DNA of 35,436 bases from Pseudomonadota bacterium (GCA_010028905.1 RGZZ01000009.1:1-35436); one strand, 5' to 3'; positions 22,198 to 30,582 are shown, counted from the stretch's first letter. A program made the numbers and translations. Notes: generated from the sequence alone by a model not told the origin.

Positions 22198-23496
22198 TCA
22201 CTCGGCGGCAGGTTCAGACGACAGCCTGCCCGCGGCGGATGGATCTTCCTGCGAGCGCTGGATGGCCAGCAGCTGCTCCCTCAGGTCTCGCAGTATCTCA
22301 CGAACATCTTCCGCGCTGCGGGGGACATTCACCGTGAACGTGGTGCCCTGGTTCGGTTCGCTCACGACGTCGATTCGCCCGCCGTGGTCCTCGATGATGT
22401 GCTTGACGATGGAGAGACCGATGCCCATGCCCTCGACCTTGCGCGTCATGTAGTGGGCAACCTGGTAGAAGGGGTCGAAGATGCGCGAGACGTGCTCTGG
22501 CGATATTCCGATGCCGGTGTCACACACGCGCACCTCTACAGCGTCTCCGACCTCTATCGCGTGAATCGATACGCGGCCGCCAGACGGCGTGAAGCTCATG
22601 GCGTTCTGAACGAGATGGGCGAACGCATGGGTCAGCTTCTCCTCGTCGGCACGTACGGGCAGCAGGTTCGGTTCGTGCTCGACCGTCAAGGTGAGGTTCC
22701 GCTCGAGCGCGGTGGCCTGCAGACCATCGACGAGACGCACGAGCAGCTCCGAGATGGACACCTGGGCCTTGCGCAGAAGAGCCAGGCCCGATCGCATGCG
22801 TGAAAGGTCGAGCAGCTGGCGCAGCAGCGACTCGAGCTCGGACATCGACGTGTCGAGCCCTTCGACGATTCGGGTCATCATCTCGTCCGGACCGTCGTTG
22901 CGATGCAAGGTGCGCAACAGGCTGACATAGCCCTTCATCACCGTGAGAGGGGTCTTCACCTCGTGCGAGACGATGGAGATGAAGGCGTCCTTCAGCCGCT
23001 CCGCCTCCTGTGACATCTGGAAGCGCGCGCGCAGACGCTCGGTCTCCAGCTGCTCCTCCTGGAGGAACTTCATGCGCAGCAGCGACCGAACCCTCGCCTG
23101 CAGCTCTGCCCGGTTGAACGGTTTGGAGATGAAATCCTCGGCGCCGGCGCGAAGCCCCCGGATCTTGTCTTCGAGCTCTTGCAGGGCCGTGATCATGAGC
23201 ACGGGGATGTGCTTGGTCATGGCGGTTGCCTTCAGCTTCTCACACACCTGAAAACCATCGAGCCCCGGAAGCATGATGTCGAGGAGGATGAGGTCGGGAG
23301 GGCTGTCGACCGCCATCTCGTAGCCGCGCTCACCGTCTGGCGCAACGAGGCACTCGAGCTGCTCGCTCTTCAGGCAGGCCTTGGCGAGGAGGACGTTCGT
23401 CGGATTGTCATCGATGATGAGAACCCTCGGCAGGCGAGCGGGTTCTGTGTCTGCAGTTCCAATCATGGCGCTGTTCTGGGAATCGACGTCACGCAC
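22198..23496 (-). CDS. Receiver-histidine kinase protein
   Basis: A 432-residue cytoplasmic protein in the order receiver, coiled coil, HisKA, HATPase. The receiver (24-140) has Asp73 (LILLDIMLPG) and Lys125 (ISKPFN). HisKA has SHEVKTPL with His178. The ATPase has an N-box (HAFAHLVQNAM), G1 CDTGIGIS, and G2 VEGMGIGLSIV. There is no membrane segment, so it likely senses through its receiver, being fed by another kinase. A receiver before the kinase core is typical of relay proteins. GTG 23496 has GAGGAG seven bases upstream. Its receiver resembles that of the next gene, suggesting the two act on one pathway. Confidence 0.92.
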   Translation of the reverse strand: MRDVDSQNSAMIGTADTEPARLPRVLIIDDNPTNVLLAKACLKSEQLECLVAPDGERGYEMAVDSPPDLILLDIMLPGLDGFQVCEKLKATAMTKHIPVLMITALQELEDKIRGLRAGAEDFISKPFNRAELQARVRSLLRMKFLQEEQLETERLRARFQMSQEAERLKDAFISIVSHEVKTPLTVMKGYVSLLRTLHRNDGPDEMMTRIVEGLDTSMSELESLLRQLLDLSRMRSGLALLRKAQVSISELLVRLVDGLQATALERNLTLTVEHEPNLLPVRADEEKLTHAFAHLVQNAMSFTPSGGRVSIHAIEVGDAVEVRVCDTGIGISPEHVSRIFDPFYQVAHYMTRKVEGMGIGLSIVKHIIEDHGGRIDVVSEPNQGTTFTVNVPRSAEDVREILRDLREQLLAIQRSQEDPSAAGRLSSEPAAE

Positions 23497-23555
23497 CGCT
23501 CACTCCTCGACGGAGATGTTGGCCCGTACGTCACGTCTTTCCTCCTGGAATCAGT

Positions 23556-23588
23556 GAGGCGACGCACCGCACAGCGATGCGTCGCCTC
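23556..23588 (-). terminator. Strong hairpin terminator after the aminotransferase gene
   Basis: GAGGCGACGCA (23556-23566) and TGCGTCGCCTC (23578-23588) form a perfect 11-bp stem, with a further CGC/GCG pairing possible inside. It lies 31 bases after the stop at 23620 on the minus strand. There is no T-run. Confidence 0.65.
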
Positions 23589-23619
23589 CGCCCTGGTGCA
23601 ACGCGAGCCCGAGCAGGGC

Positions 23620-25014
23620 CTACCCCATGGTCTTCTCCACCGCGGTGAACACCTCGTCGAGGATATCGATGCCGCGATCGATCTGCTCGGCAGTGATGAC
23701 GAGCGGAGGGGAGAACCGGATGACGCTCTCGCCACAGGGAAGCAGCAGGACGCCCTTGGTGAAGGCCATCTGGATGACCTGATCGCACTCGGCCTCGGCA
23801 GGCTCCTTCGTGTCGCGATCGACCACCAGCTCGATGCCCTGCATGAGGCCCTTGCCGCGGATGTCGCCGATGAGCCGATGCTTCTCCTTGAGCCTGTGAA
23901 GGTGGGCTTCGAGCCGCTTGCCCATCTCGGCGCCGTGGTCAAGTGCGCCATCGCGCAGCGCGTGCACGGTGGCCAGGGCCGCCTCGCACGAGACCGGGTT
24001 GCCGCCGTACGTGCTGCCGTGGCTGCCTCGCCCCCAGGTCATGACCTCATCGCGCGCGATGAGCGCGCCGAGCGGCATGCCGGACGAAAGCCCCTTGGCC
24101 GTCACGATGACGTCCGGCACAACGTCGTAGTGCTCGATGGCGAACATCTTTCCGGTGCGCCCCATGCCGCTCTGCACCTCGTCGGCAACCAGCATGATGC
24201 CGTGCCGGTCTGCCATGTCGCGCAGCTTCTGATGGAACTCGAGGGGAGGAACGATGTAGCCGCCCTCGCCCTGCACCGGCTCCACGAAGATGCCTGCGAT
24301 CTCGTCTGGCGGCACCATCGAGGTGAGCAGCCTCTTCTCGATGACGTCGGCGCAGTACACGTCGCAAGAGGGGTAGGTCTTGCCGTACGGGCAGCGGTAG
24401 CAGTAGGCGTAGGGAACGTGGTGCACCGACGGCACGAACGGAGCGAATCCGCGGCGCTGACCCACCTTTGACGAGGTGAGCGAGAGCGAGCCGTAGGTGC
24501 GACCGTGGAAGGCCCCGTGGAAGGCCAGCAGGTGCGGGCGACGGGTGTGGAAGCGTGCCAGCTTCATGGCCGCCTCGACCACCTCGGTGCCGGAGTTGCC
24601 GAAGTAGACCTTCTTCTTGCCCGGCCCAGGCGCGAGCTCGGCCAGTGTCTTGGCGAGGTTCACCATCGACGAGTAGTAGAAGTCGGTTCCGCAGATGTGC
24701 AGGAAGCGATCGGCCTGCGCCTTGATGGCCTCGACGACGCCAGGCGGGCTGTGGCCCACCATGGCCACGCCTACCCCCCCCATGAAGTCGAGGAAGCGGT
24801 TCCCGTCGACGTCTTCGATGACCGCACCGCGCCCGCGTGCCACGGCAAGCGGATACTCCTTGATGTAGGAGTGCGAGACGTACTCGTGATCTTCTTCAAC
24901 GAGGCGACGTGCGCGCGGCCCCGGGATCTCGGTGTGGATGTAGGGCGCGTCGAGGGCGAGCAGATCGTCGTCCGGATGCGCCGTCGCGCTGCTGGGAGTG
25001 TGGGTCTCGCTCAT
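23620..25014 (-). CDS. Class III aminotransferase, 4-aminobutyrate/ornithine type
   Basis: A 464-residue PLP enzyme that moves an amino group from an omega-amino compound to a keto acid. PLP-site motifs are GNSGTEVVEAAMK, FHGAFHGRT, ADEVQSGMGRTG (Asp278) and TAKGLSSGMPLG (Lys307). It carries a cluster C205-x2-C208-x8-C217-x3-C221, shared with the aminotransferase at 31284. The nearest types I recall are archaeal-style 4-aminobutyrate or ornithine aminotransferases. Its ATG overlaps the stop of the aldehyde dehydrogenase gene (ATGA), so the two are coupled and likely act in sequence, with the aldehyde from this enzyme oxidised by its partner. Exact substrate is not settled. Confidence 0.92.
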   Translation of the reverse strand: MSETHTPSSATAHPDDDLLALDAPYIHTEIPGPRARRLVEEDHEYVSHSYIKEYPLAVARGRGAVIEDVDGNRFLDFMGGVGVAMVGHSPPGVVEAIKAQADRFLHICGTDFYYSSMVNLAKTLAELAPGPGKKKVYFGNSGTEVVEAAMKLARFHTRRPHLLAFHGAFHGRTYGSLSLTSSKVGQRRGFAPFVPSVHHVPYAYCYRCPYGKTYPSCDVYCADVIEKRLLTSMVPPDEIAGIFVEPVQGEGGYIVPPLEFHQKLRDMADRHGIMLVADEVQSGMGRTGKMFAIEHYDVVPDVIVTAKGLSSGMPLGALIARDEVMTWGRGSHGSTYGGNPVSCEAALATVHALRDGALDHGAEMGKRLEAHLHRLKEKHRLIGDIRGKGLMQGIELVVDRDTKEPAEAECDQVIQMAFTKGVLLLPCGESVIRFSPPLVITAEQIDRGIDILDEVFTAVEKTMG

Positions 25015-26582
25015 GTCATCACCGTCCTTGATTGCTCACGCATGAACTGCATCACGTAATACGGTCCGCAGCCCCCCTTGCCGCTCGACCCGCTCCCCTT
25101 CCAGCCGCAGAACGACTGCACCCCGGGCCAGGCGCCCGTGGTTGCGCCGGTGCGACGGTTGGCGTACAGAACGCCCGATTCGATGGTGTTGAAGAACACA
25201 TCGAGCTCGGCCTGCTCGGCGGTGAAGATGCCCGCGGTGAGACCGTAGTCTGCCGCGTTCGAGAGGGTGATCGCCTCTTCGAGGGAGTCGACCGGCGCCA
25301 CCGCCAGCACCGGGGCGAAGAGCTCGGTGTAGAACAGCGGGTGATCTTTCGGAAGGTCGGTGACGATGGTGGGCGCCAGGTAGTACCCCGCACCGTGCTC
25401 TTCGAGACGACGCCCGCCCGCGCGGATGATACCGCCATCGGCCCGCGCTCTCTCGACCCAGTGCAGGTAGCGATCAACCGCTGCCTGGTTGATGATGGGG
25501 CCCAGGTACACGTCGGGAAGGGTGGGATCGCCGATGCGGATGGCCTCGGTCTTCTCGACCAGCAGCGCGAGGAAGCGATCGTACACCGAGCGATGCACAT
25601 AGGCACGTGAGCACGCGCTGCACTTCTGCCCCCCGAAGCCGAACGACGAGCGCATCGTGCCCTCGGCCGCCTTGTCGAGGTCTGCGCTGGGCATCACGAT
25701 GCTCGGGTTCTTTCCCCCCAGCTCGAGGATGCACGGGCGCGGATAGCGCATGCTGAACGCGTGGTAGAGCGACATGCCCACCTCTTTGGAGCCTGTGAAG
25801 ATCATGCCTTCGACCCGGCGCGACTGCGTCACGGCATCTCCGAAGATCGCCCCGGACGCGGTGACCAGGTTGAACACCCCCGACGGCAGTCCGGCCTCGT
25901 GGAACAGGTGCGCCATGCGAACGGCCAGCAGCGGCGCCTCTGACGCGGGCTTGAAGACCACCGTGTTGCCCGCCACGAGGGCGCCCGCGCTCATGCCCGC
26001 GGCAAGCGCGAGGGGAAAGTTGAAGGGGCACACCACGGCCCACACGCCGAGGGGACGCAGCACCGACGACGTGTTCTCGTTGTCAGACAGTCGCCCGAGC
26101 GGAAGGGTGAAGCCCTTGGCGTCGTCCATCTGCTGGCAGTAGTAGCGGATGAGGTCGGCTGCCTCTTCCACGTCACCCATGGCCTCGAGGCGGTTCTTGC
26201 CCACCTCGAGTGACATGGCGGCGGAGAGCGCATACTTGTCACGACTGATCAGATCAGCAGCGCGGCGCAGCACCGCCAGACGCTCCGACCACGGGGTATC
26301 GCGCCACGCGGGCCAGGCGGCGTGCGCGAGTTCGATGGCCTGGTCGACATCGGCCCTCGTGCCCACGGCGAAGCGCCCGATGAGCACGTTCGGATCGATG
26401 GGCGAGCGATCATCGAACGTGGTGGCAGACATCACCTCACGACCTCCGAGGAACTGGCCGTGGGTGGCGCCCAGCGTGGCGCGCACGGCGGCGAGGGCCT
26501 CATCGAACGCGGCGTTGAAGGCCTCTTGGTTGGCCCCGAGCGTGCTGTAGGTGATCTTGAACGAAGCGGCTTGAACGGTCAT
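25011..26582 (-). CDS. Aldehyde dehydrogenase, glutamate-semialdehyde type
   Basis: A 523-residue NAD(P)-dependent dehydrogenase. It has the cofactor-site FTGSKEVG, the catalytic Glu in LELGGKNPS (E287), and the catalytic Cys in GGQKCSACSR (C321). The end, GWKGSGSSGKGGCGPYY, then MQFMREQSRT, is typical of ALDHs annotated as L-glutamate gamma-semialdehyde (1-pyrroline-5-carboxylate) dehydrogenase-like. With the overlapping aminotransferase gene it suggests ornithine, 4-aminobutyrate or similar amino-acid breakdown. ATG 26582 is preferred over GTG 26594 because GGGGTG lies nine bases before it. It diverges from the OmpR-type regulator gene with a 142-bp gap, in which I see no clear promoter. 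Confidence 0.93.
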   Translation of the reverse strand: MTVQAASFKITYSTLGANQEAFNAAFDEALAAVRATLGATHGQFLGGREVMSATTFDDRSPIDPNVLIGRFAVGTRADVDQAIELAHAAWPAWRDTPWSERLAVLRRAADLISRDKYALSAAMSLEVGKNRLEAMGDVEEAADLIRYYCQQMDDAKGFTLPLGRLSDNENTSSVLRPLGVWAVVCPFNFPLALAAGMSAGALVAGNTVVFKPASEAPLLAVRMAHLFHEAGLPSGVFNLVTASGAIFGDAVTQSRRVEGMIFTGSKEVGMSLYHAFSMRYPRPCILELGGKNPSIVMPSADLDKAAEGTMRSSFGFGGQKCSACSRAYVHRSVYDRFLALLVEKTEAIRIGDPTLPDVYLGPIINQAAVDRYLHWVERARADGGIIRAGGRRLEEHGAGYYLAPTIVTDLPKDHPLFYTELFAPVLAVAPVDSLEEAITLSNAADYGLTAGIFTAEQAELDVFFNTIESGVLYANRRTGATTGAWPGVQSFCGWKGSGSSGKGGCGPYYVMQFMREQSRTVMT

Positions 26583-26724
26583 GGACAGATTCACCCCTGG
26601 AAGATGGTCGGAGCCTCTTCTTCAAATCCCTGGGGGTTCCTCTGCCGAGAACTGTTGCACTGTCTTGCGTCGCGCGCCCCCTTGGCGGCAGGCCGCAAGG
26701 CCGGCCCCCGCGAAGCCCTGCGTC

Positions 26725-27408
26725 GTGAGCAGCAGCGGTTCTGGCAGGCGTGTCCTCGTGGTCGACGACGAGGAGGCCATCGTCGATTTTGTCGTGATGG
26801 GCCTGGGATACGAGGGGTTCGAGACCGCGTCGGCGGCCGGCGGACGCGAGGCCCTCGAGAAGTTCCATGACTTCCGCCCCGACGTGGTGATCCTCGACTG
26901 GATGCTCCCTGATCTCGATGGTCTCGAGGTGTGTCGTCGCATCCGGAGCATGTCCGATGCAGGCATCGTCATGCTGACGGCGCGCGGAGAGCTCGAGGAC
27001 CGGGTGGCCGGTCTGGAGACCGGGGCAGACGACTACCTGCCCAAGCCCTTCAAGTTCCAGGAGCTCCTCGCTCGGGTGAGAGCCCTGCTGCGCAGGTCGG
27101 GCAAGGCGCCGACGACCGTGCTCGCACACGAAGACCTCGAGGTCGACACCCTCCGGCGACGCGTGACCCGTGGCACGCGGGAGATCGAGCTGACGCCGCG
27201 GGAATACGACCTCCTCGAGCTGCTCGCTCGACGCCCCGGGCAGGTCTTCACGCGCGACCAGATCCTCGGTCGGCTGTGGGGCGGCGACTTCCACGGCGAT
27301 ACCAACGTGGTCGAGGTTCACGTGAGCGCATTGCGCGCCAAGCTGGCCGACACCGAGCGCCGCCTCATCCGAACGGTGCGCGGCGTGGGATACGCGCTCG
27401 GACGCTGA
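26725..27408 (+). CDS. OmpR/PhoB-family response regulator (CpxR-like)
   Basis: A 227-residue DNA-binding regulator of normal family length. The receiver (8-122) has the acidic pair VVDDEE, phospho-acceptor Asp58 (VVILDWMLPD), Thr85 (VMLTARG) and Lys107 (LPKPFKF). The C-terminal winged helix shows ELTPREYDLLELLARRPGQV, FTRDQIL, DTNVVEVHVSALRAKL and RTVRGVGYAL. GTG 26725 gives the usual N-terminus; upstream in-frame codons look noncoding. The sensor kinase gene follows by 89 bp. The direct repeats at 27448-27465 and 29022-29039 have the architecture expected of its binding site. Confidence 0.93.
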   Translation: MSSSGSGRRVLVVDDEEAIVDFVVMGLGYEGFETASAAGGREALEKFHDFRPDVVILDWMLPDLDGLEVCRRIRSMSDAGIVMLTARGELEDRVAGLETGADDYLPKPFKFQELLARVRALLRRSGKAPTTVLAHEDLEVDTLRRRVTRGTREIELTPREYDLLELLARRPGQVFTRDQILGRLWGGDFHGDTNVVEVHVSALRAKLADTERRLIRTVRGVGYALGR

Positions 27409-27447
27409 CGCCAGCCCCTTCCCCACCCGATGGCCGGCGCCGCGTTT

Positions 27448-27465
27448 CTTTAGGAGATCTTCAGG
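27448..27465 (+). promoter_or_regulatory. Direct-repeat operator before the sensor kinase gene
   Basis: CTTTAGG (27448-27454), four bases, CTTCAGG (27459-27465). This 7+4+7 direct repeat has the 11-bp period of PhoB/OmpR-type sites. The same motif occurs at 29022-29039 before the Spy-like gene. It ends 20 bases before the -10 box and covers the -35 region, as in activation by direct contact with polymerase. Confidence 0.7.
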
Positions 27466-27482
27466 CTCGGGCGCAGACGACC

Positions 27483-27491
27483 TGATATACT
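27483..27491 (+). promoter_or_regulatory. Extended -10 promoter of the sensor kinase gene
   Basis: TGATATACT is an extended -10 (TG-N-TATACT). The GTG start (27498) is six bases after it, so transcription should begin at or next to the start codon and give a leaderless mRNA. No clear -35 is present; the direct repeat takes its place. Confidence 0.65.
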
Positions 27492-27497
27492 GAACGC

Positions 27498-29027
27498 GTG
27501 AACAGGCAGCGGGCAGCCGACAGTCCTCCTCTCTCATCGATGCGTCGACCGTCGCTGCGACGGGTTCTCAGCAGCTGGTTCCTGGTCATCTTGACCGTCA
27601 CGATCGCCCTTCTCGGGGCCATCGTGTACATCACCGTCGACCGCCACACCCAGCAGCGCAACCAGGCCCGTCTGCGCGCCACGGCCCTGGCCGGGCTGGC
27701 CCAGGTCGAGCGAGAGTCAGAAGACCCGGAAACGAACGCCCCTTCTGACCCTCCCCGACTGCTCGACGTCGGCCCGTCGCTCGACACCATCGCCCCACGC
27801 CTGGTCGAGGCCATCGGATCGCGCTACGTGCTTGCGCGCATCCTCACCCGCGACGGGCAGGTCATGGCTTCGTCGACCGCCACTGTGAAGAGCGCACCGC
27901 CCCCGACTGAAGCGCTGCGCGACAAGCTCTCCACCTGCTTGTCGTGCCCTCCCCCCACCTCTAGAGGGCACCGCCTGCCGCTCACGCTGTACACGGAGAG
28001 TGCGGGCGATCGTGACTGGCTCGTGATGCTGATCCCCCTCTACCACGCCGAGCGCGCGGTCGGCGTGCTGCAGGTGGCCATGCCATCGCGCGAGCAGCGC
28101 CGGGTGATGAGCACCCTCGCCTGGACGCTGCTGGCAGGCGGACTGCTCGCCTTGAGCCTCGGCCTGGGAGCGGCCGAGGTTCTCTCTCGCCGGCTCTCGG
28201 CGCCCCTGGAGCGCATCGAGGAGACCGCACGCGCGGCGGCCCACGGAGATCTCAGTGCGCGCACCCATCTCACAGTGGGAACCCGAGAGACGCGCGAGGT
28301 GGCCGACGCGCTCGACGACATGATCGCGCGCCTGCAGAAGTCCCTCGAAGCCCAGCGGCGCTTCGTGGCCGACGCTTCGCATGAGCTGAAGACACCGCTG
28401 ACAGCCATCAGCGGCATGGCCGAGATGCTCCGCACGGGGCGCGCAGACACGTCCCCTGAGCAGCGAGAGAAGGCGTTGCGAACCATCGAGGCAGAGATCG
28501 ACAAGATGGCTCGCCTCGTCTCCGATCTGCTCACGCTTTCGAAGAGCAGCGAGGCTGAGGCACCGCTCCACGCCCGCACGTCAATCGACGTGAGGGCGCT
28601 GATCGAGAGCGCCACGGCAAGCGCACAAGACGCGATATCGAATGGGCGCCTGCGCCTCGACGCGCTCCCCCCGATGACCGTGGAGGGCGACGCCGACATG
28701 CTCTCTCGCGCCATTCGCAATCTCGTAGACAACGCCCTGGCCTACTCACCGCCCACGGGAACCGTCACGGTCCGCGCGGAGAGCGCGAACGCTGAAGCCG
28801 TGATCGAGGTGATCGACGAAGGGCCCGGCATCTCTGCCGAAGACCTGCCCCGCGTCTTCGACCGCTTCTACCGCGCCGACGCATCCCGCAGCCGACAGAC
28901 CGGCGGTGCCGGACTCGGCCTGCCCATCGTGGCGGCCATCGCCCAGCAACACGGTGGAAGGGTTACCCTTCACAGCGCTCCGGGGAAGGGCACCCGCGCC
29001 TGCCTGCACCTCCCCCGGAAACTTTAG
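27498..29027 (+). CDS. Membrane sensor histidine kinase (CpxA-like)
   Basis: A 509-residue kinase. Transmembrane helix 1 is about 27-46. A periplasmic sensor domain (about 47-205) contains a CxxC pair, STCLSCPPP (C147, C150). Helix 2 is about 206-226, followed by HAMP (227-280). HisKA has DASHELKTPL with His295, then the ATPase with N-box (IRNLVDNALAYSPP), G1 DEGPGIS, F-box and G2 GGAGLGLPIV. The GTG at 27498 has no Shine-Dalgarno and lies directly after a -10 box. Its stop TAG lies within the next operator. It forms a pair with the upstream regulator, but is probably also transcribed alone, by that regulator. Confidence 0.93.
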   Translation: MNRQRAADSPPLSSMRRPSLRRVLSSWFLVILTVTIALLGAIVYITVDRHTQQRNQARLRATALAGLAQVERESEDPETNAPSDPPRLLDVGPSLDTIAPRLVEAIGSRYVLARILTRDGQVMASSTATVKSAPPPTEALRDKLSTCLSCPPPTSRGHRLPLTLYTESAGDRDWLVMLIPLYHAERAVGVLQVAMPSREQRRVMSTLAWTLLAGGLLALSLGLGAAEVLSRRLSAPLERIEETARAAAHGDLSARTHLTVGTRETREVADALDDMIARLQKSLEAQRRFVADASHELKTPLTAISGMAEMLRTGRADTSPEQREKALRTIEAEIDKMARLVSDLLTLSKSSEAEAPLHARTSIDVRALIESATASAQDAISNGRLRLDALPPMTVEGDADMLSRAIRNLVDNALAYSPPTGTVTVRAESANAEAVIEVIDEGPGISAEDLPRVFDRFYRADASRSRQTGGAGLGLPIVAAIAQQHGGRVTLHSAPGKGTRACLHLPRKL

Positions 29028-29061
29028 GCGCGCTTCAGGATCCTCTCTCTTGTTCCTCAGG
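29022..29061 (+). promoter_or_regulatory. Direct-repeat operator before the Spy-like gene
   Basis: CTTTAGG (29022-29028), four bases, CTTCAGG (29033-29039), the same 7+4+7 motif as before the kinase gene. A further CCTCAGG at 29055-29061 is exactly 22 bp (two 11-bp periods) after the second repeat. The first repeat overlaps the kinase stop codon. The main repeat pair ends 31 bases from the -10, against 20 for the kinase gene, an 11-bp difference that keeps the same helical face. Confidence 0.7.
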
Positions 29062-29070
29062 AAGACCCGC

Positions 29071-29076
29071 TATGAT
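29071..29076 (+). promoter_or_regulatory. -10 element of the Spy-like gene
   Basis: TATGAT lies nine bases after the CCTCAGG half-site. A weak TTGTTC (29050-29055) could be a -35 at 15 bp. The leader would be about 38 bases, with AAGGAG ahead of the ATG at 29121. Confidence 0.55.
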
Positions 29077-29120
29077 GCAGTCATCCCCCAAATTCCATGA
29101 GAGAGAAGGAGAAACCCCCG

Positions 29121-29831
29121 ATGAGAATCCCTCGAATGCTGATGACGGCGCTGATGCTGCTGGCGATGACCATGCCCTTCGCCCACGCCGAGCGCCACAC
29201 CAACAAACCGGGTCGCATGTTCAGCATCCTCACCGATCGGCTCAACCTCACGCCTGATCAGCAGAGCCAGCTCAAACCCCTCGTCGACGCACGCGAGGCC
29301 CAGCTCAAGAGCCAGTGGAAGGCCAATCGCGAGGAGATGCGCGCCGTGCTCACCGATGCGCAGCGCACGCGGCTCGACCAGATGATGGCCGAGCGCCGCG
29401 CACGACTCTCCGATCGCTGCGCCAGGAAGCAGGACGGTTCGTGCACGGGCCAGCAGGGCGCCGCCGACAGCCAGGGCTCTTCGGCCTGCAAAGCCGAAGA
29501 GGGAAAGCCTTCAGGACCGTGTGCTTCTGCCGGCACAGCAGGCGCCAACAAGCACAACCGTGCCTGGAAGCACGGCGACCGCGAGGCCTGGATGCGCAGC
29601 CTCGACCTCACCGATGAGCAGAAGACCAGGCTCGCCACGATGCGCGACCGAAACCGCGCGCAGATGAAAGCCGAACGCGAGCAGTTCAACACCAAGGTGA
29701 TGGCCCTGCTGACGCCGGACCAGAAGGCGAAGTTCGAGGAGATGGGCAAGCGCCATCGTCTCCGCGATGCGTCTGGTCGCCACGAGAAGAAGCCGGGAAG
29801 CGCCTCACCCGCGCCTGCGTCCGGCACGTAA
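29121..29831 (+). CDS. Spy/CpxP-like periplasmic protein with two LTxxQ modules
   Basis: A 236-residue exported protein. A signal peptide (1-23, MRIPRMLMTALML, then FAHA|ER) is followed by two tandem Spy/CpxP-type helical modules. Each holds two LTxxQ motifs: LTPDQ 43-47 and LTDAQ 77-81, then LTDEQ 163-167 and LTPDQ 197-201. The linker between modules (about 98-148) is low in complexity and has four cysteines (C100, C108, C123, C134). Spy and CpxP are ATP-independent periplasmic chaperones or inhibitors of the Cpx kinase and are about 160 residues with one module, so this is a doubled form. AAGGAG is nine bases before the ATG. Its promoter has the operator shared with the sensor kinase gene. 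Confidence 0.88.
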   Translation: MRIPRMLMTALMLLAMTMPFAHAERHTNKPGRMFSILTDRLNLTPDQQSQLKPLVDAREAQLKSQWKANREEMRAVLTDAQRTRLDQMMAERRARLSDRCARKQDGSCTGQQGAADSQGSSACKAEEGKPSGPCASAGTAGANKHNRAWKHGDREAWMRSLDLTDEQKTRLATMRDRNRAQMKAEREQFNTKVMALLTPDQKAKFEEMGKRHRLRDASGRHEKKPGSASPAPASGT

Positions 29832-29844
29832 CCCCCCTCTTCTT

Positions 29845-29880
29845 CCCCGATGGCGGCGGCGGCGCTCCTCTCCCTCGGGG
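29845..29880. terminator. Possible weak hairpin between convergent genes
   Basis: CCCCGA (29845-29850) and TCGGGG (29875-29880) could form a 6-bp stem with a long 24-base loop after the Spy-like gene stop. This is a weak candidate only. Confidence 0.25.
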
Positions 29881-29909
29881 CGCCGACCGTCGTCTTCCTG
29901 TTCTGCGCG

Positions 29910-30578
29910 TCAGATGCCTGCGGGAGGGCGAACCACCGGCACGTGCGCGCTGTGCGCGAGGGGCGCCCCCGTGCGCGCGAGCACCTCGTCCACCGTCACG
30001 TCGGGGGCGATCTCGCGCAGCCTCAGCCCCTCGTCGGTGACATCGATGACGGCGAGCTCGGTGACGATGACGTCGACCACACCCAGGGCCGTCAGGGGCA
30101 GCGAGCAGACGGGCACGATCTTGGGGTTCCCCTTCTTGTCGGCGTGGGCCATCATGGCCACCACGCGCCGAGCCCCCACTGCGAGATCCATGGCCCCGCC
30201 CATCCCCGTCACCTTCTGGCCCGGCACCATCCAGTTCGCCAGGTCGCCCCCTTCAGAGACCTCCATGGCGCCGAGCACCGCCCAGTCGACGTGTCCACCG
30301 CGAATCATGCCGAACGACCATGACGAGTCGAAGAACGCGGCGCCAGGACGCACCGTGATGGTCTCCTTGCCGGCGTTGATGAGCGTGGGAGAGACCTGGG
30401 CGCGAGTGGGATAGGGGCCCACCCCGAGAACCCCGTTCTCGCTGTGCAGCGTGACCTTGCGTCCCTCGGGGATGTAGTTCGCCACCAGCGTGGGCATGCC
30501 GATGCCGAGATTGACGTAGTCGCCGTCGCGAAACTCCTGGGCCACGCGCCAGGCAATCTGTGTGCGGCTCAAAGGCAT
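29910..30578 (-). CDS. CoA-transferase subunit B
   Basis: A 222-residue beta subunit of a 3-oxoacid-type (succinyl/acetoacetyl/butyryl) CoA-transferase. It has the opening [19 protein letters not shown] and the catalytic Glu motif [10 protein letters not shown] (E47), where the CoA thioester forms. It continues [15 protein letters not shown] and ends in the [19 protein letters not shown] typical of the family. ATG 30578 has AGGAGGAG seven bases upstream. It starts four bases after the subunit A stop, so the two form a complex from one mRNA. Substrate is uncertain. Confidence 0.93.
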   Translation of the reverse strand: MPLSRTQIAWRVAQEFRDGDYVNLGIGMPTLVANYIPEGRKVTLHSENGVLGVGPYPTRAQVSPTLINAGKETITVRPGAAFFDSSWSFGMIRGGHVDWAVLGAMEVSEGGDLANWMVPGQKVTGMGGAMDLAVGARRVVAMMAHADKKGNPKIVPVCSLPLTALGVVDVIVTELAVIDVTDEGLRLREIAPDVTVDEVLARTGAPLAHSAHVPVVRPPAGI

Positions 30579-30582
30579 GGGT

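Noticed and set aside
23179-24471. A 430-codon plus-strand ORF spanning parts of two minus-strand genes
   Set aside because: It crosses a terminator hairpin and two well-supported genes on the other strand, so it is a shadow.
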